The translations under genes and the position numbers were made by a program. Shown here one piece after another: positions 49,061 to 58,984 of a stretch of DNA of 64,000 nucleotides. The stretch is taken from positions 332,311-396,310 of the forward strand of contig NZ_DF968179.1 in the NCBI RefSeq assembly GCF_001192795.1, read 5' to 3'. The first letter of the stretch is position 1. Each line of letters opens with the position of its first letter. The DNA is from Flexilinea flocculi. Lineage in GTDB: Bacteria > Chloroflexota > Anaerolineae > Anaerolineales > Anaerolineaceae. The notes beneath the pieces are model-generated. The model was given only the letters and a program-made list of their open reading frames with translations. It was not told the DNA's origin and did not search any database.

Positions 49061-51295
49061 ATGATTCATAAAATCCTGCAAAACCGTCAGCTGTTGAAAA
49101 TGGGCAAGCTGTTTTCTGCTGCTGGAATCATGATAATTCTGCTGCAATCGATTTTAACTGCGTCATGTCTTTCGCAAACTGTAATTGGTCCGCTAAAAAT
49201 TGCAGCCATCCTGGTACTGTTATATCTCTTCTTTTTCTTGTTGGATCAAAAAAATTCAACATCATCCGATCTGTTTTATTCCGCCTGGATTCTGATTCTT
49301 GCCGGGATTCTCTGGTATGTAATCGTTTTATTACTCGGTGTTTATCAAGTGGATTCAAGTCACCTGCGCAGCGTTGAAAAATGGTCTTTTATTGGACTGA
49401 TCTGCTTGTTCAGCGGAATCGGACTCAGAATGAAGGCTTTGCTTTTTGAAGCGAATGACCTGAATTTGTTTCGATTTTCTTTCAAAACGAATTTCCTTTT
49501 AGTCTTTCTTTTCCTGTTGCTAAATCTGCTTCCGATGTTGCGCAGCGGATTCTATTGGGACGATGCCTTTCATTCATCGCGGATGAATGCGATTCAGGTT
49601 ACCGGAGAGTCTATTATTCGAACCACCCTTTCTGAGATCATTCAATATGGAAAATTGGGACGATTGAATCCTTTTGCGACTTTCCAGTTTTTAATGTTCT
49701 ATTTGTTTTCGAATCCATTTCTCTATAAGACCATTATTCTGATTTTTGTCCTGGCAGATTGTTATTTGTTTTACCGATTGATGAAAAAAATCTTTCAGAA
49801 TGAATGGATTCCGTTGATTCTTTTGATTCTGTTTCCGCTGTGCGTTCAATTTCGGATTTATCATGATTCCATTTTGTCTTATTATGGTTTAATGGAATGG
49901 ATGTTTGCCGAGTTGATGCTTTCTCTGCTATTCTTTTTGAAGTATCTTGAAACCTCTTTTCAGAAATATCGGATTGTCAGTTTGCTGTTTTTCACAATCG
50001 GATTATTGTCATACGAAATGTTTTATCCCTTTATTTTATTTTTCCCGATGCTCACATATTTTCGCAAAAAAAAGATATCGGAAAACGTGAAAATTTATCT
50101 GCCCTATATCGTGATCGAATTTGTCCTGTTAAGTGTTTCGATGATTTTCCGGCAGCATTCATCACAGACTGCGATGGTATATAATGGTACGACCTTCAGT
50201 CTCCAACCAGGAAAAATTTTTTTCGCATGGCTTTATCAGACATTAGCAGCATTTCCACTAAACTATCGCATGGCAGATACTGGTGCATCATTATTTGGTA
50301 AATGGATCCAGGAACAGCAACTCTTTGATTTTTCCTGGAAAGGTTTCTTCTCAAATCTGCAATGGATTGATTTGATGGGGTTGACCATAGCCGCTGTTCT
50401 CAGTCTGAATTTTCGCAGAAATATCCAGGATTTCCGTATGAAGGTTGAATATTGGGCATTTGGTTTGTGCCTTTTGTTATTACCCGGTTTAGTCATTGCT
50501 ATGAGTGCGAAATATCAGTTTCAACTTCTGCCTGGTTTAGCATATATTCCGGTTTATTTCGCGTACTTTGGTGCTTGTTTGCTGATTTTTCTTATTTTTT
50601 ATAGCATTTTTCATGGACTTCAGAGAATTCTAAGTAAAAATTTGCTGTCGATGATTCTTTTTATTTCTTTGAGTGTCGTTTTTCTCCTGAACAACCAAAC
50701 CAACCGCAGTGTAATTGAAATTTTAAATGAATATTTTCTATATCCCCGTCAGACAGGAGAAGCAGCCCTGCAAAGCGGAATTCTTTCGGAATTTGATCAG
50801 ACTACTTCGAAACTTGTCAGCAATAATGAGAATTATATTTGGGAACGAGGCTGGATGGGCGAGCCATATCAAACTGCTTTTATCACATCGAATCATGGTT
50901 CTGAAATTGAAACATTGAGTGTGCCTGCCTTTCAGGATTTATTAGTCCATGATGTAGGAACATTACAGCGTTACTACCTCCGGGATACTTATGTGCTTGA
51001 ATATTCAGGTTCATCAAAAACCGGACTTGCGAAATTTGGAAAGATTTTAGATACCGGCTTTAACCCGGACCGCGAAGTACTGTTGAATCCGGTTGTAAAC
51101 GAAGTAAAATTTTTCGTTTATGGAAAAGCGGAAATTCCGGGAACAATTACCTGGACAACAAGAGACGGGTCTGCTCATGAAAAGGAAATATCCGAAAACT
51201 GGCTGATTCGAGAGACCAGCCAGGGGAATTTGTATAAACTGGATGAATCAGATTCCATCCTTTTTGACTCTATTGGATTGACCGGTTATCAATAA
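49061..51295 (+). CDS. GT-C-like membrane protein with YWDD motif, first of a tandem pair
   Basis: A 744-residue protein with about twelve membrane helices. After three N-terminal helices comes an ectoplasmic loop with SGFYWDDAFHSSRMNA, where the Asp pair is the likely GT-C catalytic site. It ends in a hydrophilic ectodomain of about 150 residues (YFLYPRQTGEAALQSGIL, NENYIWERGWMGEPY, GLAKFGKILD). The next gene is a full-length paralogue with the same layout, one base away. The protein probably transfers or modifies sugars on the outer side of the membrane. Donor and acceptor are unknown. Confidence 0.72.
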   Translation: MIHKILQNRQLLKMGKLFSAAGIMIILLQSILTASCLSQTVIGPLKIAAILVLLYLFFFLLDQKNSTSSDLFYSAWILILAGILWYVIVLLLGVYQVDSSHLRSVEKWSFIGLICLFSGIGLRMKALLFEANDLNLFRFSFKTNFLLVFLFLLLNLLPMLRSGFYWDDAFHSSRMNAIQVTGESIIRTTLSEIIQYGKLGRLNPFATFQFLMFYLFSNPFLYKTIILIFVLADCYLFYRLMKKIFQNEWIPLILLILFPLCVQFRIYHDSILSYYGLMEWMFAELMLSLLFFLKYLETSFQKYRIVSLLFFTIGLLSYEMFYPFILFFPMLTYFRKKKISENVKIYLPYIVIEFVLLSVSMIFRQHSSQTAMVYNGTTFSLQPGKIFFAWLYQTLAAFPLNYRMADTGASLFGKWIQEQQLFDFSWKGFFSNLQWIDLMGLTIAAVLSLNFRRNIQDFRMKVEYWAFGLCLLLLPGLVIAMSAKYQFQLLPGLAYIPVYFAYFGACLLIFLIFYSIFHGLQRILSKNLLSMILFISLSVVFLLNNQTNRSVIEILNEYFLYPRQTGEAALQSGILSEFDQTTSKLVSNNENYIWERGWMGEPYQTAFITSNHGSEIETLSVPAFQDLLVHDVGTLQRYYLRDTYVLEYSGSSKTGLAKFGKILDTGFNPDREVLLNPVVNEVKFFVYGKAEIPGTITWTTRDGSAHEKEISENWLIRETSQGNLYKLDESDSILFDSIGLTGYQ

Positions 51296-51296
51296 A

Positions 51297-53543
51297 ATGA
51301 AACGACAGCTTCCGAAATATGTCACGTTGATTGCTGCAATTTGCCTTTTCATCACGTTTCTGAGCAAATTTGGGGCAGTGCAGCCATGGATTTTTTATTT
51401 ATCCTTTTGTTTTCTGATAGTATGTATCCTGGATTTCTTCCAAAATGGGTTTCATGTCACGACGCTCGTTCCGTGGGCAGCTATATGGCTTGGCTTACTT
51501 TGGGAAGTGATCAGCGCATATCAAGGATCTGTCAACTTATTTCGTGTTCCTGTTCAAATGCTTTGGCGTTTTTCATTTTTCTTCTGGCTGAGTCTGATTA
51601 TCGGAATTGCTGTCAGAATTCGTTTTCTGTTGGATCAAACTCATTTTTCAGGATTGACTATCCAAGGCATTCGCAGTGATTCTCCCATTTGGAAATTTCT
51701 TGTGACCTGGAAATCAGAAATACTGATTCTGCTCATCACGATCTTATCTTTAAAACCCTTGTTCCATAGCGGGTATTATTGGGATGATGCAGTCAATTCA
51801 ACGGCTTACCTGTTCGAGAAATATGATCAATTGCCGTTACTGCAGAATTTGCTGATTTTCATGCGCAGATACCTGGAACTTGGCAGAATCAATGTCCTGT
51901 CCTGCTATTATTATTTTCTATTTTATATTGAAAATGTGTCGATTTATAAAGCAATCATTATCGGACTGGTCGGTGTTGACATGCTTCTACTGGGACTTCT
52001 TGTTCGAGAAATTGGTGGATCACGAAAAATCAGCCGGCTTGCGATGCTGCTGATTCCAGTCTTGATCCAATTTCGCGCGTATCAGGACCCTGTGACCGGA
52101 TTCTACGGATTGATGCAGGTGATCATGGCCGAAATAATGCTGTCAGCATTTTTTTTGCTGCGTTTTCTGCATACTGGAAAGAGGAAATATTATCTGCTCA
52201 GTCTGATTCCATTTTTGATCGGTCTGATGACGTACGAAGTATGTTTCCCTTTCATTCTGCTGATTCCATTAATTGTTTTTCTGGAAACAAAGAGTTGGAA
52301 GAAGACATTCCGGTATTCCATTCCTTTTGTATTGATCGTTTTTCTATTAATAGGGGCAATCTGGGTTGTGCGCATGAAATTCGCTCAAGAATCCACATAT
52401 CCCGGGGTCGCTTTCAGTCTTGATCTGTTTTCTATCCTCCGGACCTATTTCTATCAGTTGATGGCTGCGCTTCCGCTGAGTTTTTATTTTTCTGGCAGAC
52501 AGCTTGCGATTCTTGGTTCTAATTATTTAGCACAGGATGTATTATCGTATCAACTGACCGATGTATTAAAAGCTGTCAAATTTGATGACTGGATTGTATT
52601 GTTGTTGGCGATTTTTGTACTTATATGGAATCGAGTAAAGCAATTTGAAAATCCTCGATATAAAAATTGGGGATTATTGTTTGGCATGGGCCTTTCGTTT
52701 TGGTTATTGCCGGCGGTTACCATTGCTGTCAGTCAACGCTACCAGGGACAATTGATTCCAGGTCTTGGGTATTTGCCGGTTTTTATGGAGTATTTTGGAG
52801 TCAGCTTACTGATTGTTAGTCTTTACATAATATGGTTACAAAAAATTCGGAATCCGCAGGTTCTCATCATTGGGAAAGCAGCGGCTATTTGCGTTTTATT
52901 TCTGACGATTTTGATGAATCAGCAGAATAATAGAACAGTCAACGAATTACTGAATCGATCCTTCCTTTACCCGCGAGAGGGTGGTGAGAAAGCACTGCAG
53001 GCGGGAATGCTTGATTTTTTACCGAATCAGACTGTATTAGTTTCAGCAAATCCCGGTGAATACATTTGGGAAGCAAACTGGGCAAATGTCGGTTTATATC
53101 CGGAGTACTACGCAGTACAAAGCAAGCGCGATTTACAAGCCGCTGGAATTCAGACAATGAATTTATCAGAATTCATTGACCATGCGATTTCCAGCGAGCA
53201 TGCCAATTCCGGTAGTCTTTTAATTCATCCGGATGGCGCTTCCATGATTGCCTATGATGGCGGGGCAGATCTCGGACTGGCGAAAATGGGAAGAATAAAC
53301 CAGTTGAAGACAGACTCATCATATGGAACAAATCTGGAGACATTGACGGATCATGTATTATTCTATATCCGCGGTAAATTCCCAGAAAAGGCGCGGATTA
53401 CCTATCAAACATCCGACGGACGAACGATCTGGCTGAAAATGGAAGATGGATGGCTGGTTCGTCGTTCAAAGGACGGTAATCTGTATCAATTAGCTGAGAA
53501 TGATGAAATTGTTTTTGAAACACTCGATTTGTATGGATTCTGA
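51297..53543 (+). CDS. GT-C-like membrane protein with YWDD motif, second of a tandem pair
   Basis: A 748-residue paralogue of the preceding gene with the same helix layout and matching landmarks: SGYYWDDAVNSTAYLF, LELGRINVLSCYYYFLFYIE, SFLYPREGGEKALQAGML, GLAKMGRINQL, DGNLYQLAENDEIVFE. Similarity is moderate over the whole length, so the duplication is old and the two probably have different substrates. It starts one base after the previous stop and shares its transcript. Confidence 0.72.
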   Translation: MKRQLPKYVTLIAAICLFITFLSKFGAVQPWIFYLSFCFLIVCILDFFQNGFHVTTLVPWAAIWLGLLWEVISAYQGSVNLFRVPVQMLWRFSFFFWLSLIIGIAVRIRFLLDQTHFSGLTIQGIRSDSPIWKFLVTWKSEILILLITILSLKPLFHSGYYWDDAVNSTAYLFEKYDQLPLLQNLLIFMRRYLELGRINVLSCYYYFLFYIENVSIYKAIIIGLVGVDMLLLGLLVREIGGSRKISRLAMLLIPVLIQFRAYQDPVTGFYGLMQVIMAEIMLSAFFLLRFLHTGKRKYYLLSLIPFLIGLMTYEVCFPFILLIPLIVFLETKSWKKTFRYSIPFVLIVFLLIGAIWVVRMKFAQESTYPGVAFSLDLFSILRTYFYQLMAALPLSFYFSGRQLAILGSNYLAQDVLSYQLTDVLKAVKFDDWIVLLLAIFVLIWNRVKQFENPRYKNWGLLFGMGLSFWLLPAVTIAVSQRYQGQLIPGLGYLPVFMEYFGVSLLIVSLYIIWLQKIRNPQVLIIGKAAAICVLFLTILMNQQNNRTVNELLNRSFLYPREGGEKALQAGMLDFLPNQTVLVSANPGEYIWEANWANVGLYPEYYAVQSKRDLQAAGIQTMNLSEFIDHAISSEHANSGSLLIHPDGASMIAYDGGADLGLAKMGRINQLKTDSSYGTNLETLTDHVLFYIRGKFPEKARITYQTSDGRTIWLKMEDGWLVRRSKDGNLYQLAENDEIVFETLDLYGF

Positions 53544-53583
53544 TATTTACCATTTCGATTTCTAAAAGTCTGTATTGCAAAGC

Positions 53584-53658
53584 CAGCGATTCGAAAAATG
53601 ATAAAAACAATATATTTTTTCTTCCATTCGAATAGTAAGTTCATATTTCGAATTACTG
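53584..53658. repeat. Dispersed palindromic repeat, copy 15 (short)
   Basis: Left CAGCGATTCGAAAAATG, right TCATATTTCGAATTACTG. The core hairpin is deleted, leaving 75 bp. It shows that the ends persist without the core. Confidence 0.7.
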
Positions 53659-53810
53659 ATGCATAACGCGTTCAATGTCTGGTTATAATAACCCGTAAGT
53701 AGTGGATGAGGCTGTCACAGAGAGCCGAAGGGTTTGAAAACAACATGATCTTTTAAATTGGGGAAACGATCTTATAGAAATTTAAAGGTTATTTTTCCTG
53801 GAAAGAATTA

Positions 53811-55040
53811 TTGAAGCAAAAAATGATGCAAAGCAAAAAAAAGCCCGATTGGATACTGGTATTCATAATTTTGTTAATCGCGGCGGTAATTATCGGGGCT
53901 ATTATCTTCTCTTTTCACTTGAAAACTCCGACGATGATTGAAACGCAGAAAGCTCCGCTGATGATGACTGAAACAATTGAAGCGGCATTAGCGATAGCGC
54001 AGATTGAATCGCAGACGGAAACAACGCTGGAACAGAACACTCAAATGATGGAAAGCACACCCTCGCCAGCACCTACTCAGAAGACCATTGGGGCAGTGGA
54101 GTTTTTTCGAAATCATATTTCTCAGGAAAGCTATTCTGAATGGATTCGGAAGCTGTCTGGAGATAAAACAGTAATGATCGGCGGACAAGAAAATAAAATA
54201 GAAACTCGTTACAGCTATGCCATGTTTACTGGTCAGCAAAACGCAAAAGCCAAAGAATTTTTGTTGGAATCGATCCGTCAGTGGGTATCTGAAGAACAAA
54301 TCACCCAGGAAGAATTTACGTATACCGACGCCACAAGTGAAAATAAATGGATTAATATCATCGTTACATTTCCTGGTGAGGTCAAACCAGAAGAAGAAGT
54401 CCTTTTTACCGCTCATTATGACAGCTGTGTGGTTTTTGAAGGTGATCCGATGAAATACGCTCCTGGAGCCAATGATAATGGCACTGGTGTTGCCACTGTT
54501 TTAGAAGCCATACGAATTTTCAGTCAGATGAAATTTGACCGTACTGTGAAAATTGTATTATTCAGTGGTGAAGAAAATTTCCAGCAGGGTAGCAAAGCGT
54601 ATGCTGCCAAACATGCCTCGGACAACATTATTGGAGTTATCAACATGGATATGTACGGAACGGATAAGGATAATGATCGTTGTTTTGAAATGTACGTGGG
54701 CGATTTGAGCGGCTCACACCAGCTCGCTGATTTAATGATCCAGACTATACAGCAATATGGCTTGAATCTGAAATATGACTACTTGACCGGAGATGCCTAT
54801 TCGCTGGCTGATCAGACTTCATTCTGGAACGTAAACATACCTGCGATCACAGCTATGGAAAATTTTTTACCTGAAACGACTGAAGGAGGGTGCGGAGTAC
54901 AGGACAGGACCGACTTCTGGCATCTGCCCGGCGATACGATCGAATCGATCAATTTACCCTATGCTTTTGATATCGGACTGGCTGGTACGATTACCGTATT
55001 AAATCTGGCTGGAGCACATCCAGTACCGATGAGTGAATAG
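53811..55040 (+). CDS. M28-family metallopeptidase, membrane-anchored
   Basis: A 409-residue zinc exopeptidase with an N-terminal membrane helix (WILVFIILLIAAVIIGAIIF) that places the catalytic domain outside the cytoplasm. A Thr/Glu/Met-rich linker follows to about residue 90. Zinc ligands and catalytic residues are visible: HYDS, GANDNGTG (bridging Asp), SGEEN (catalytic Glu), INMDMYG and DFWHLPGD (last His). Translation probably starts at TTG 53811, which has GGAAAG five bases upstream; the ATGs 12-15 bases later would be too far from it. It may trim extracellular peptides for uptake. Confidence 0.85.
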   Translation: MKQKMMQSKKKPDWILVFIILLIAAVIIGAIIFSFHLKTPTMIETQKAPLMMTETIEAALAIAQIESQTETTLEQNTQMMESTPSPAPTQKTIGAVEFFRNHISQESYSEWIRKLSGDKTVMIGGQENKIETRYSYAMFTGQQNAKAKEFLLESIRQWVSEEQITQEEFTYTDATSENKWINIIVTFPGEVKPEEEVLFTAHYDSCVVFEGDPMKYAPGANDNGTGVATVLEAIRIFSQMKFDRTVKIVLFSGEENFQQGSKAYAAKHASDNIIGVINMDMYGTDKDNDRCFEMYVGDLSGSHQLADLMIQTIQQYGLNLKYDYLTGDAYSLADQTSFWNVNIPAITAMENFLPETTEGGCGVQDRTDFWHLPGDTIESINLPYAFDIGLAGTITVLNLAGAHPVPMSE

Positions 55041-55071
55041 TGCTTCCTTAGGATTCTGGCAGAAGGTCATT

Positions 55072-57645
55072 ATGATAAAAATCCGTGATTATTTTTGGCA
55101 TCAGCGCATGATTTTACTTTCTTTCATCATCCCAGGTTTAATCTTGCTTGGCCTATTCGCAAAGATCGGAATTTTTCCTTTTGGCAGTCTCACACTTTTG
55201 ATCAGCGACATGAATTCACAGTATGTCGATTTTATGGCCGAATATCAGCGGATTCTGCATGGAAACGGTTCTTTGTTATATTCCTGGCATGCCGGGATGG
55301 GATTGAACTTCCTGGGCCTTTTTGCCTACTATCTTTCCAGCCCGATGAACCTTCTATTATTTTTCTTTCCGGAAAAAAACCTTCTTGATGCCATCACGCT
55401 TATTACCACGCTGAAAATTGCCGGATGCGGACTGACATTTGCTGTTTTTCTAAAAACTCATTTCGAACAAAAAAAGCCGGACTTGCTGCTGCTGATTTTC
55501 AGCATTTTTTACGCATTGATGAGCTATACAATCGCGTATTCTTTCAATATCATGTGGCTGGATGGCATTCTGCTGCTGCCGCTGCTCTGTCTGATGATTG
55601 ATCGTTTAATCCATGGTCAGGGATGGACAGGTCTGTGCATTGTTTTTTCCATCCTTTTTCTGTCGAATTATTATATCGGCTATATGGTTGGCATTTTCTG
55701 TGTGATCTATTTTCTATCCGAGTCAATCAGTCAGCAAAACCCCCTGTCCATCAGAGATCTCTTGAAAAAAAGCGGGGAATTCTTCTTATCTGCCATTCTG
55801 GCAGCAGGAATCAGCGCCTTTTTGTTGATTCCGTCATATTTTGTTCTAAAAGATGGCATGGGTTTAATGGAACAAAATATTCCGGCATTTTCAGGACAAT
55901 TCCTGATTGCCGATCTATTTAAAAAAATCTTGATCGGTTCGTATGATGGACTGCGCGGAAATCTGCCATATGTTTTTTGTGGATTGTTGCCTGTATGTTG
56001 TTTGCCGCTCTTTTTTTTCAGCGCTGAAATCTCAATCAGAAAGAAGCGCCTATTATTTTTGCAAATTGTCTTTCTACTCATCAGTTTTTATCTCGCACCG
56101 CTTGATTTTCTGTGGCATGCAATGGATTATCCGAGCTGGTTTCCATACCGATATGCTTTTATCTTGTCGTTTGTTTTGTTGAAAGCTGCTTTTGAAGGTT
56201 GTTTGCATTTCAATCCAACCTGGCAGAGACTTTTGCTGGTCACAATGATGATACTTAGTGGGCTTGTGATTCTGAATCAAAAAATGGATTCAGAGATCTT
56301 TCAAGGCCGATTTCTTTATGTAAATCTGCTGTTCCTGTTAATGTATGCATTCATATTCTCTCTAAATGTTTTTCGAACAAAAGCCGGTCATTTCCTGTTG
56401 TTGGTTCTATGTATTCTTGAATGTTGGTTCAATGGCGATACTTTCCTGACTCAATATCAAAAAGGCTACACAGAACGCGCTGACTATGCTGCGTTTCGGA
56501 ATCAATTCAAACAAACGATGTCGAAAATACCGCAGGATCCGACTTCATTTTATCGGTTAGAAAAAACTGAGATTCGAACATACAACGATCCGCTCAATAT
56601 CGGATTTTCCGGAATCAGTCATTTCAGTTCCACAGCCAGCATCAGTCAAAGCCGCTTTCTAAAGAAATTAGGACTGGATTGTTATGCGACATGGTGTACC
56701 TATTCCGGAGGTACCATTTTTTCTGATTCTTTCCTGGGAATCCGTTATATCATGTCCGACAGGACTCCCAATGCTTTTTATCTCCAACAATCGGATTCGA
56801 TCTGGGAAAATCCATTCGTTTTTCCTGCCGCATTTTTCACAGATCGCAAAATCTTGGATATCGATCTTTCAGAAACAGATGATCCGGTACTTTTACAGAA
56901 TCAGATCCTGTCAGTCCTGGATGCATCTGAGGAATCGCTTTTTGTTCCAGTCTCAGTTCAGAGAACGCAGTTGACAAATTTGGAAGAGATTGAGGATGAA
57001 TCATCCGTTCCGGTATACAGACGTATTGACGCTTCCCTTTCGGCAGCTGCTGATTACAAACTCCACGTCAAAGATGACCATCCGTATGTGCTTTTTATCC
57101 CCAATGTGAGTCTGAATTATAACGTTTGGGTTAACGATGAGCAAGTGTTTGACCAAAACGAAAACTATACGCCCTATCTGGTGAATCTTGGGCGATTTCA
57201 AACAGGCGATGAAGTATCAATTCATATCGATAGCGGAGAGGACGATCTTTACTATGAGGGCGTTTATGCATTCTCATTCGATATGAAGCGATTTTCAGAG
57301 ATTGCTGCGAAAATCCGTCTCTCAGCCCCATTGACAGAAAAAAATGGCGATACTGAATTGCAAATGACTTTCCCGGAAGGTTCGAAAGGCGGATTCCTTC
57401 TGACTTCAATCCCTTATGATCCAGGGTGGAAGGCAAAATTAGATGGGACAGAAATATCAGTCATACCGGTGATGCAGAGTTTGATTGGATTGGAAATTCC
57501 GGCAGGATCAAAAAAACTTGTTTTGGATTTTATCCCGCAAGGTTGGCTTTTCGGTTGTACGATCTCGATCATCAGTCTGCTTGTGCTGTTGTTTTTCCTT
57601 ATAAAACCGCGATTATCACAACCGCACTTGGAAAAACAGGTTTGA
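55072..57645 (+). CDS. YfhO-family membrane protein, standard architecture
   Basis: An 857-residue paralogue of the protein at 17645 without its extra N-terminal module. The core begins at once with a membrane helix and ISDMNSQYVDFMAEYQRIL, then WHAGMGLNFLGLFAYYLSSP and NYYIGYMVGIF. It ends with the extracytoplasmic region (GISHFSS, FLGIRYIMS, SIPYDPGWKAKLDG) and a final helix. The ATG at 55072 has AGAAGG at good spacing. An earlier in-frame GTG overlapping the M28 stop has none. It probably acts in surface glycan or wall-polymer decoration, as proposed for YfhO elsewhere. Confidence 0.82.
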   Translation: MIKIRDYFWHQRMILLSFIIPGLILLGLFAKIGIFPFGSLTLLISDMNSQYVDFMAEYQRILHGNGSLLYSWHAGMGLNFLGLFAYYLSSPMNLLLFFFPEKNLLDAITLITTLKIAGCGLTFAVFLKTHFEQKKPDLLLLIFSIFYALMSYTIAYSFNIMWLDGILLLPLLCLMIDRLIHGQGWTGLCIVFSILFLSNYYIGYMVGIFCVIYFLSESISQQNPLSIRDLLKKSGEFFLSAILAAGISAFLLIPSYFVLKDGMGLMEQNIPAFSGQFLIADLFKKILIGSYDGLRGNLPYVFCGLLPVCCLPLFFFSAEISIRKKRLLFLQIVFLLISFYLAPLDFLWHAMDYPSWFPYRYAFILSFVLLKAAFEGCLHFNPTWQRLLLVTMMILSGLVILNQKMDSEIFQGRFLYVNLLFLLMYAFIFSLNVFRTKAGHFLLLVLCILECWFNGDTFLTQYQKGYTERADYAAFRNQFKQTMSKIPQDPTSFYRLEKTEIRTYNDPLNIGFSGISHFSSTASISQSRFLKKLGLDCYATWCTYSGGTIFSDSFLGIRYIMSDRTPNAFYLQQSDSIWENPFVFPAAFFTDRKILDIDLSETDDPVLLQNQILSVLDASEESLFVPVSVQRTQLTNLEEIEDESSVPVYRRIDASLSAAADYKLHVKDDHPYVLFIPNVSLNYNVWVNDEQVFDQNENYTPYLVNLGRFQTGDEVSIHIDSGEDDLYYEGVYAFSFDMKRFSEIAAKIRLSAPLTEKNGDTELQMTFPEGSKGGFLLTSIPYDPGWKAKLDGTEISVIPVMQSLIGLEIPAGSKKLVLDFIPQGWLFGCTISIISLLVLLFFLIKPRLSQPHLEKQV

Positions 57646-57665
57646 TCGTTTTTTTATAAAACGAT
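57645..57665. terminator. Weak hairpin at the end of the YfhO gene
   Basis: ATCGTTTT facing AAAACGAT across a five-base loop, beginning on the last base of the stop codon. It is A/T-rich and lacks a GC stem, so terminator strength is doubtful. Confidence 0.4.
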
Positions 57666-57729
57666 GATTTAAAATTTGCACTAATTATTTATTGATAGAA
57701 AAACCGATCTTTATTCGCCCCAATTAGTT

Positions 57730-58422
57730 CTACAGTTCGATTGAAATTACATAATCCAGATTATTAAACATCATCATAACTTCATCCGGATGATAATTAT
57801 GCGGAAATTTTGCTAAAATATCGATTCCGATGGTGCGTTCACCGATTTTTTCGACTTTAATATTGACGATTTCAATATTCTGGTTATGGAAAATTTCACG
57901 CAGATCTTTTAATACATCCGGACGATTAATCACTCTCATTTCAATGGATTCCGTCATCGGAATATGGAAAAAATCGGCATTTCGATGAAGGATAGTTTGA
58001 AGCAGAATCAACAGTGCAGCTGAAACCATTCCGATAAAATAAAGACCGCTGCCGATTGCCATGCCGATTCCTGCTGTTGCCCAAATCCCGGCTGCTGTGG
58101 TCAATCCATTGACAGTTTGTTTTCTCACAAAGATCATACCTGCGCCCAAAAAACCGATTCCGGATACAATCTGTGATGCAATCCTGGTCGGATCCACTTT
58201 AATTCCGGCAAGATTGACAATATCTTCGAATCCGTATTTGGAAACAATCATTATTAAAGATGAGCCAAGACAAACGATCAGGTGAGTCCTGACTCCGGCT
58301 TCTTTTACACGCCGTTTTCGTTCATAACCGATGGCCGCGCCAAAAATCGCAGCAAGAATGACACGCAATAAAAATTCGAATTGTTCATGCAGTGGAACGA
58401 TATCAAATGTCAAATCCGGCAT
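57730..58422 (-). CDS. MgtC/SapB-family membrane protein
   Basis: A 230-residue protein. Four to five membrane helices carry the family signature: AIFGAAIGYERKRRVKEAGVR, THLIVCLGSSLIM, QIVSGIGFLGAGMIF and GLTTAAGIWATAGIG. A C-terminal cytoplasmic ACT-like domain follows (EMRVINRPDVLKDLREIF). In pathogens MgtC affects magnesium and phosphate homeostasis and binds the F-type ATPase. The role in this organism is unknown. It is a single gene on the minus strand, convergent with the YfhO gene. Confidence 0.85.
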   Translation of the reverse strand: MPDLTFDIVPLHEQFEFLLRVILAAIFGAAIGYERKRRVKEAGVRTHLIVCLGSSLIMIVSKYGFEDIVNLAGIKVDPTRIASQIVSGIGFLGAGMIFVRKQTVNGLTTAAGIWATAGIGMAIGSGLYFIGMVSAALLILLQTILHRNADFFHIPMTESIEMRVINRPDVLKDLREIFHNQNIEIVNIKVEKIGERTIGIDILAKFPHNYHPDEVMMMFNNLDYVISIEL

Positions 58423-58467
58423 ACATATCTCTTTAATAATTAATCAGAATAGATTTTACGATGTCTT

Positions 58468-58589
58468 CAGCGATTCAAAATAAGGTAGGTTTTGTTTTTC
58501 TATTGCGTTGTTCGTGCGCTTTGCTCGCTAATAACGAACCAAAAAGTTCTTTTTTTTCTCAAAAGGTTTTTCCAAATTTCAAATTACTG
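58468..58589. repeat. Dispersed palindromic repeat, copy 16
   Basis: Left CAGCGATTCAAAATAAGG, right TTCCAAATTTCAAATTACTG. A shortened core has GTTCGT facing ACGAAC around a GCGCTTTGC-containing spacer. Confidence 0.7.
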
Positions 58590-58984
58590 TTATTTCATAT
58601 CAAAAATTGGAATTCTAAAAATGAACAGGAAAGATTCCATTATTCCTTTTTTGGAAAACCGCATCGTAAGGGAATTAATGATAGCCTGATTCTTTCATCA
58701 ATGTGTCATATTTTCGCCTGATGTTTATCACATTTTAATAAGTGAGCTGTTCTAAATAACCTGGTTTAACGGATGTAAAGGGTTATAAAAAAGTATAACT
58801 ATTTTTTATATTCCCTACGCATATACCTTTTAGATTGCTTTTTCGTGATTCTGAAACACACGGATAACGCCTAATTTCTACATAAAAAAATTTAAGATGA
58901 AAATTTCGCGAATCCGTCTTGTCAGAATAATGGAACCATGCTAAAATTTCCGAACCATAAATAAAGGATTAGATTAATAGAAAT
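58590..58984. other. Intergenic stretch upstream of nrdR
   Basis: About 395 bases without a recognisable gene. A/T-rich, no clear hairpin. The nrdR promoter is probably at its downstream edge, around the NrdR-box-like site. Confidence 0.4.

Noticed and set aside
58461-58721. Small open frames downstream of the MgtC start
   Set aside because: They are generated by the dispersed repeat copy at 58468-58589 and lack ribosome sites.
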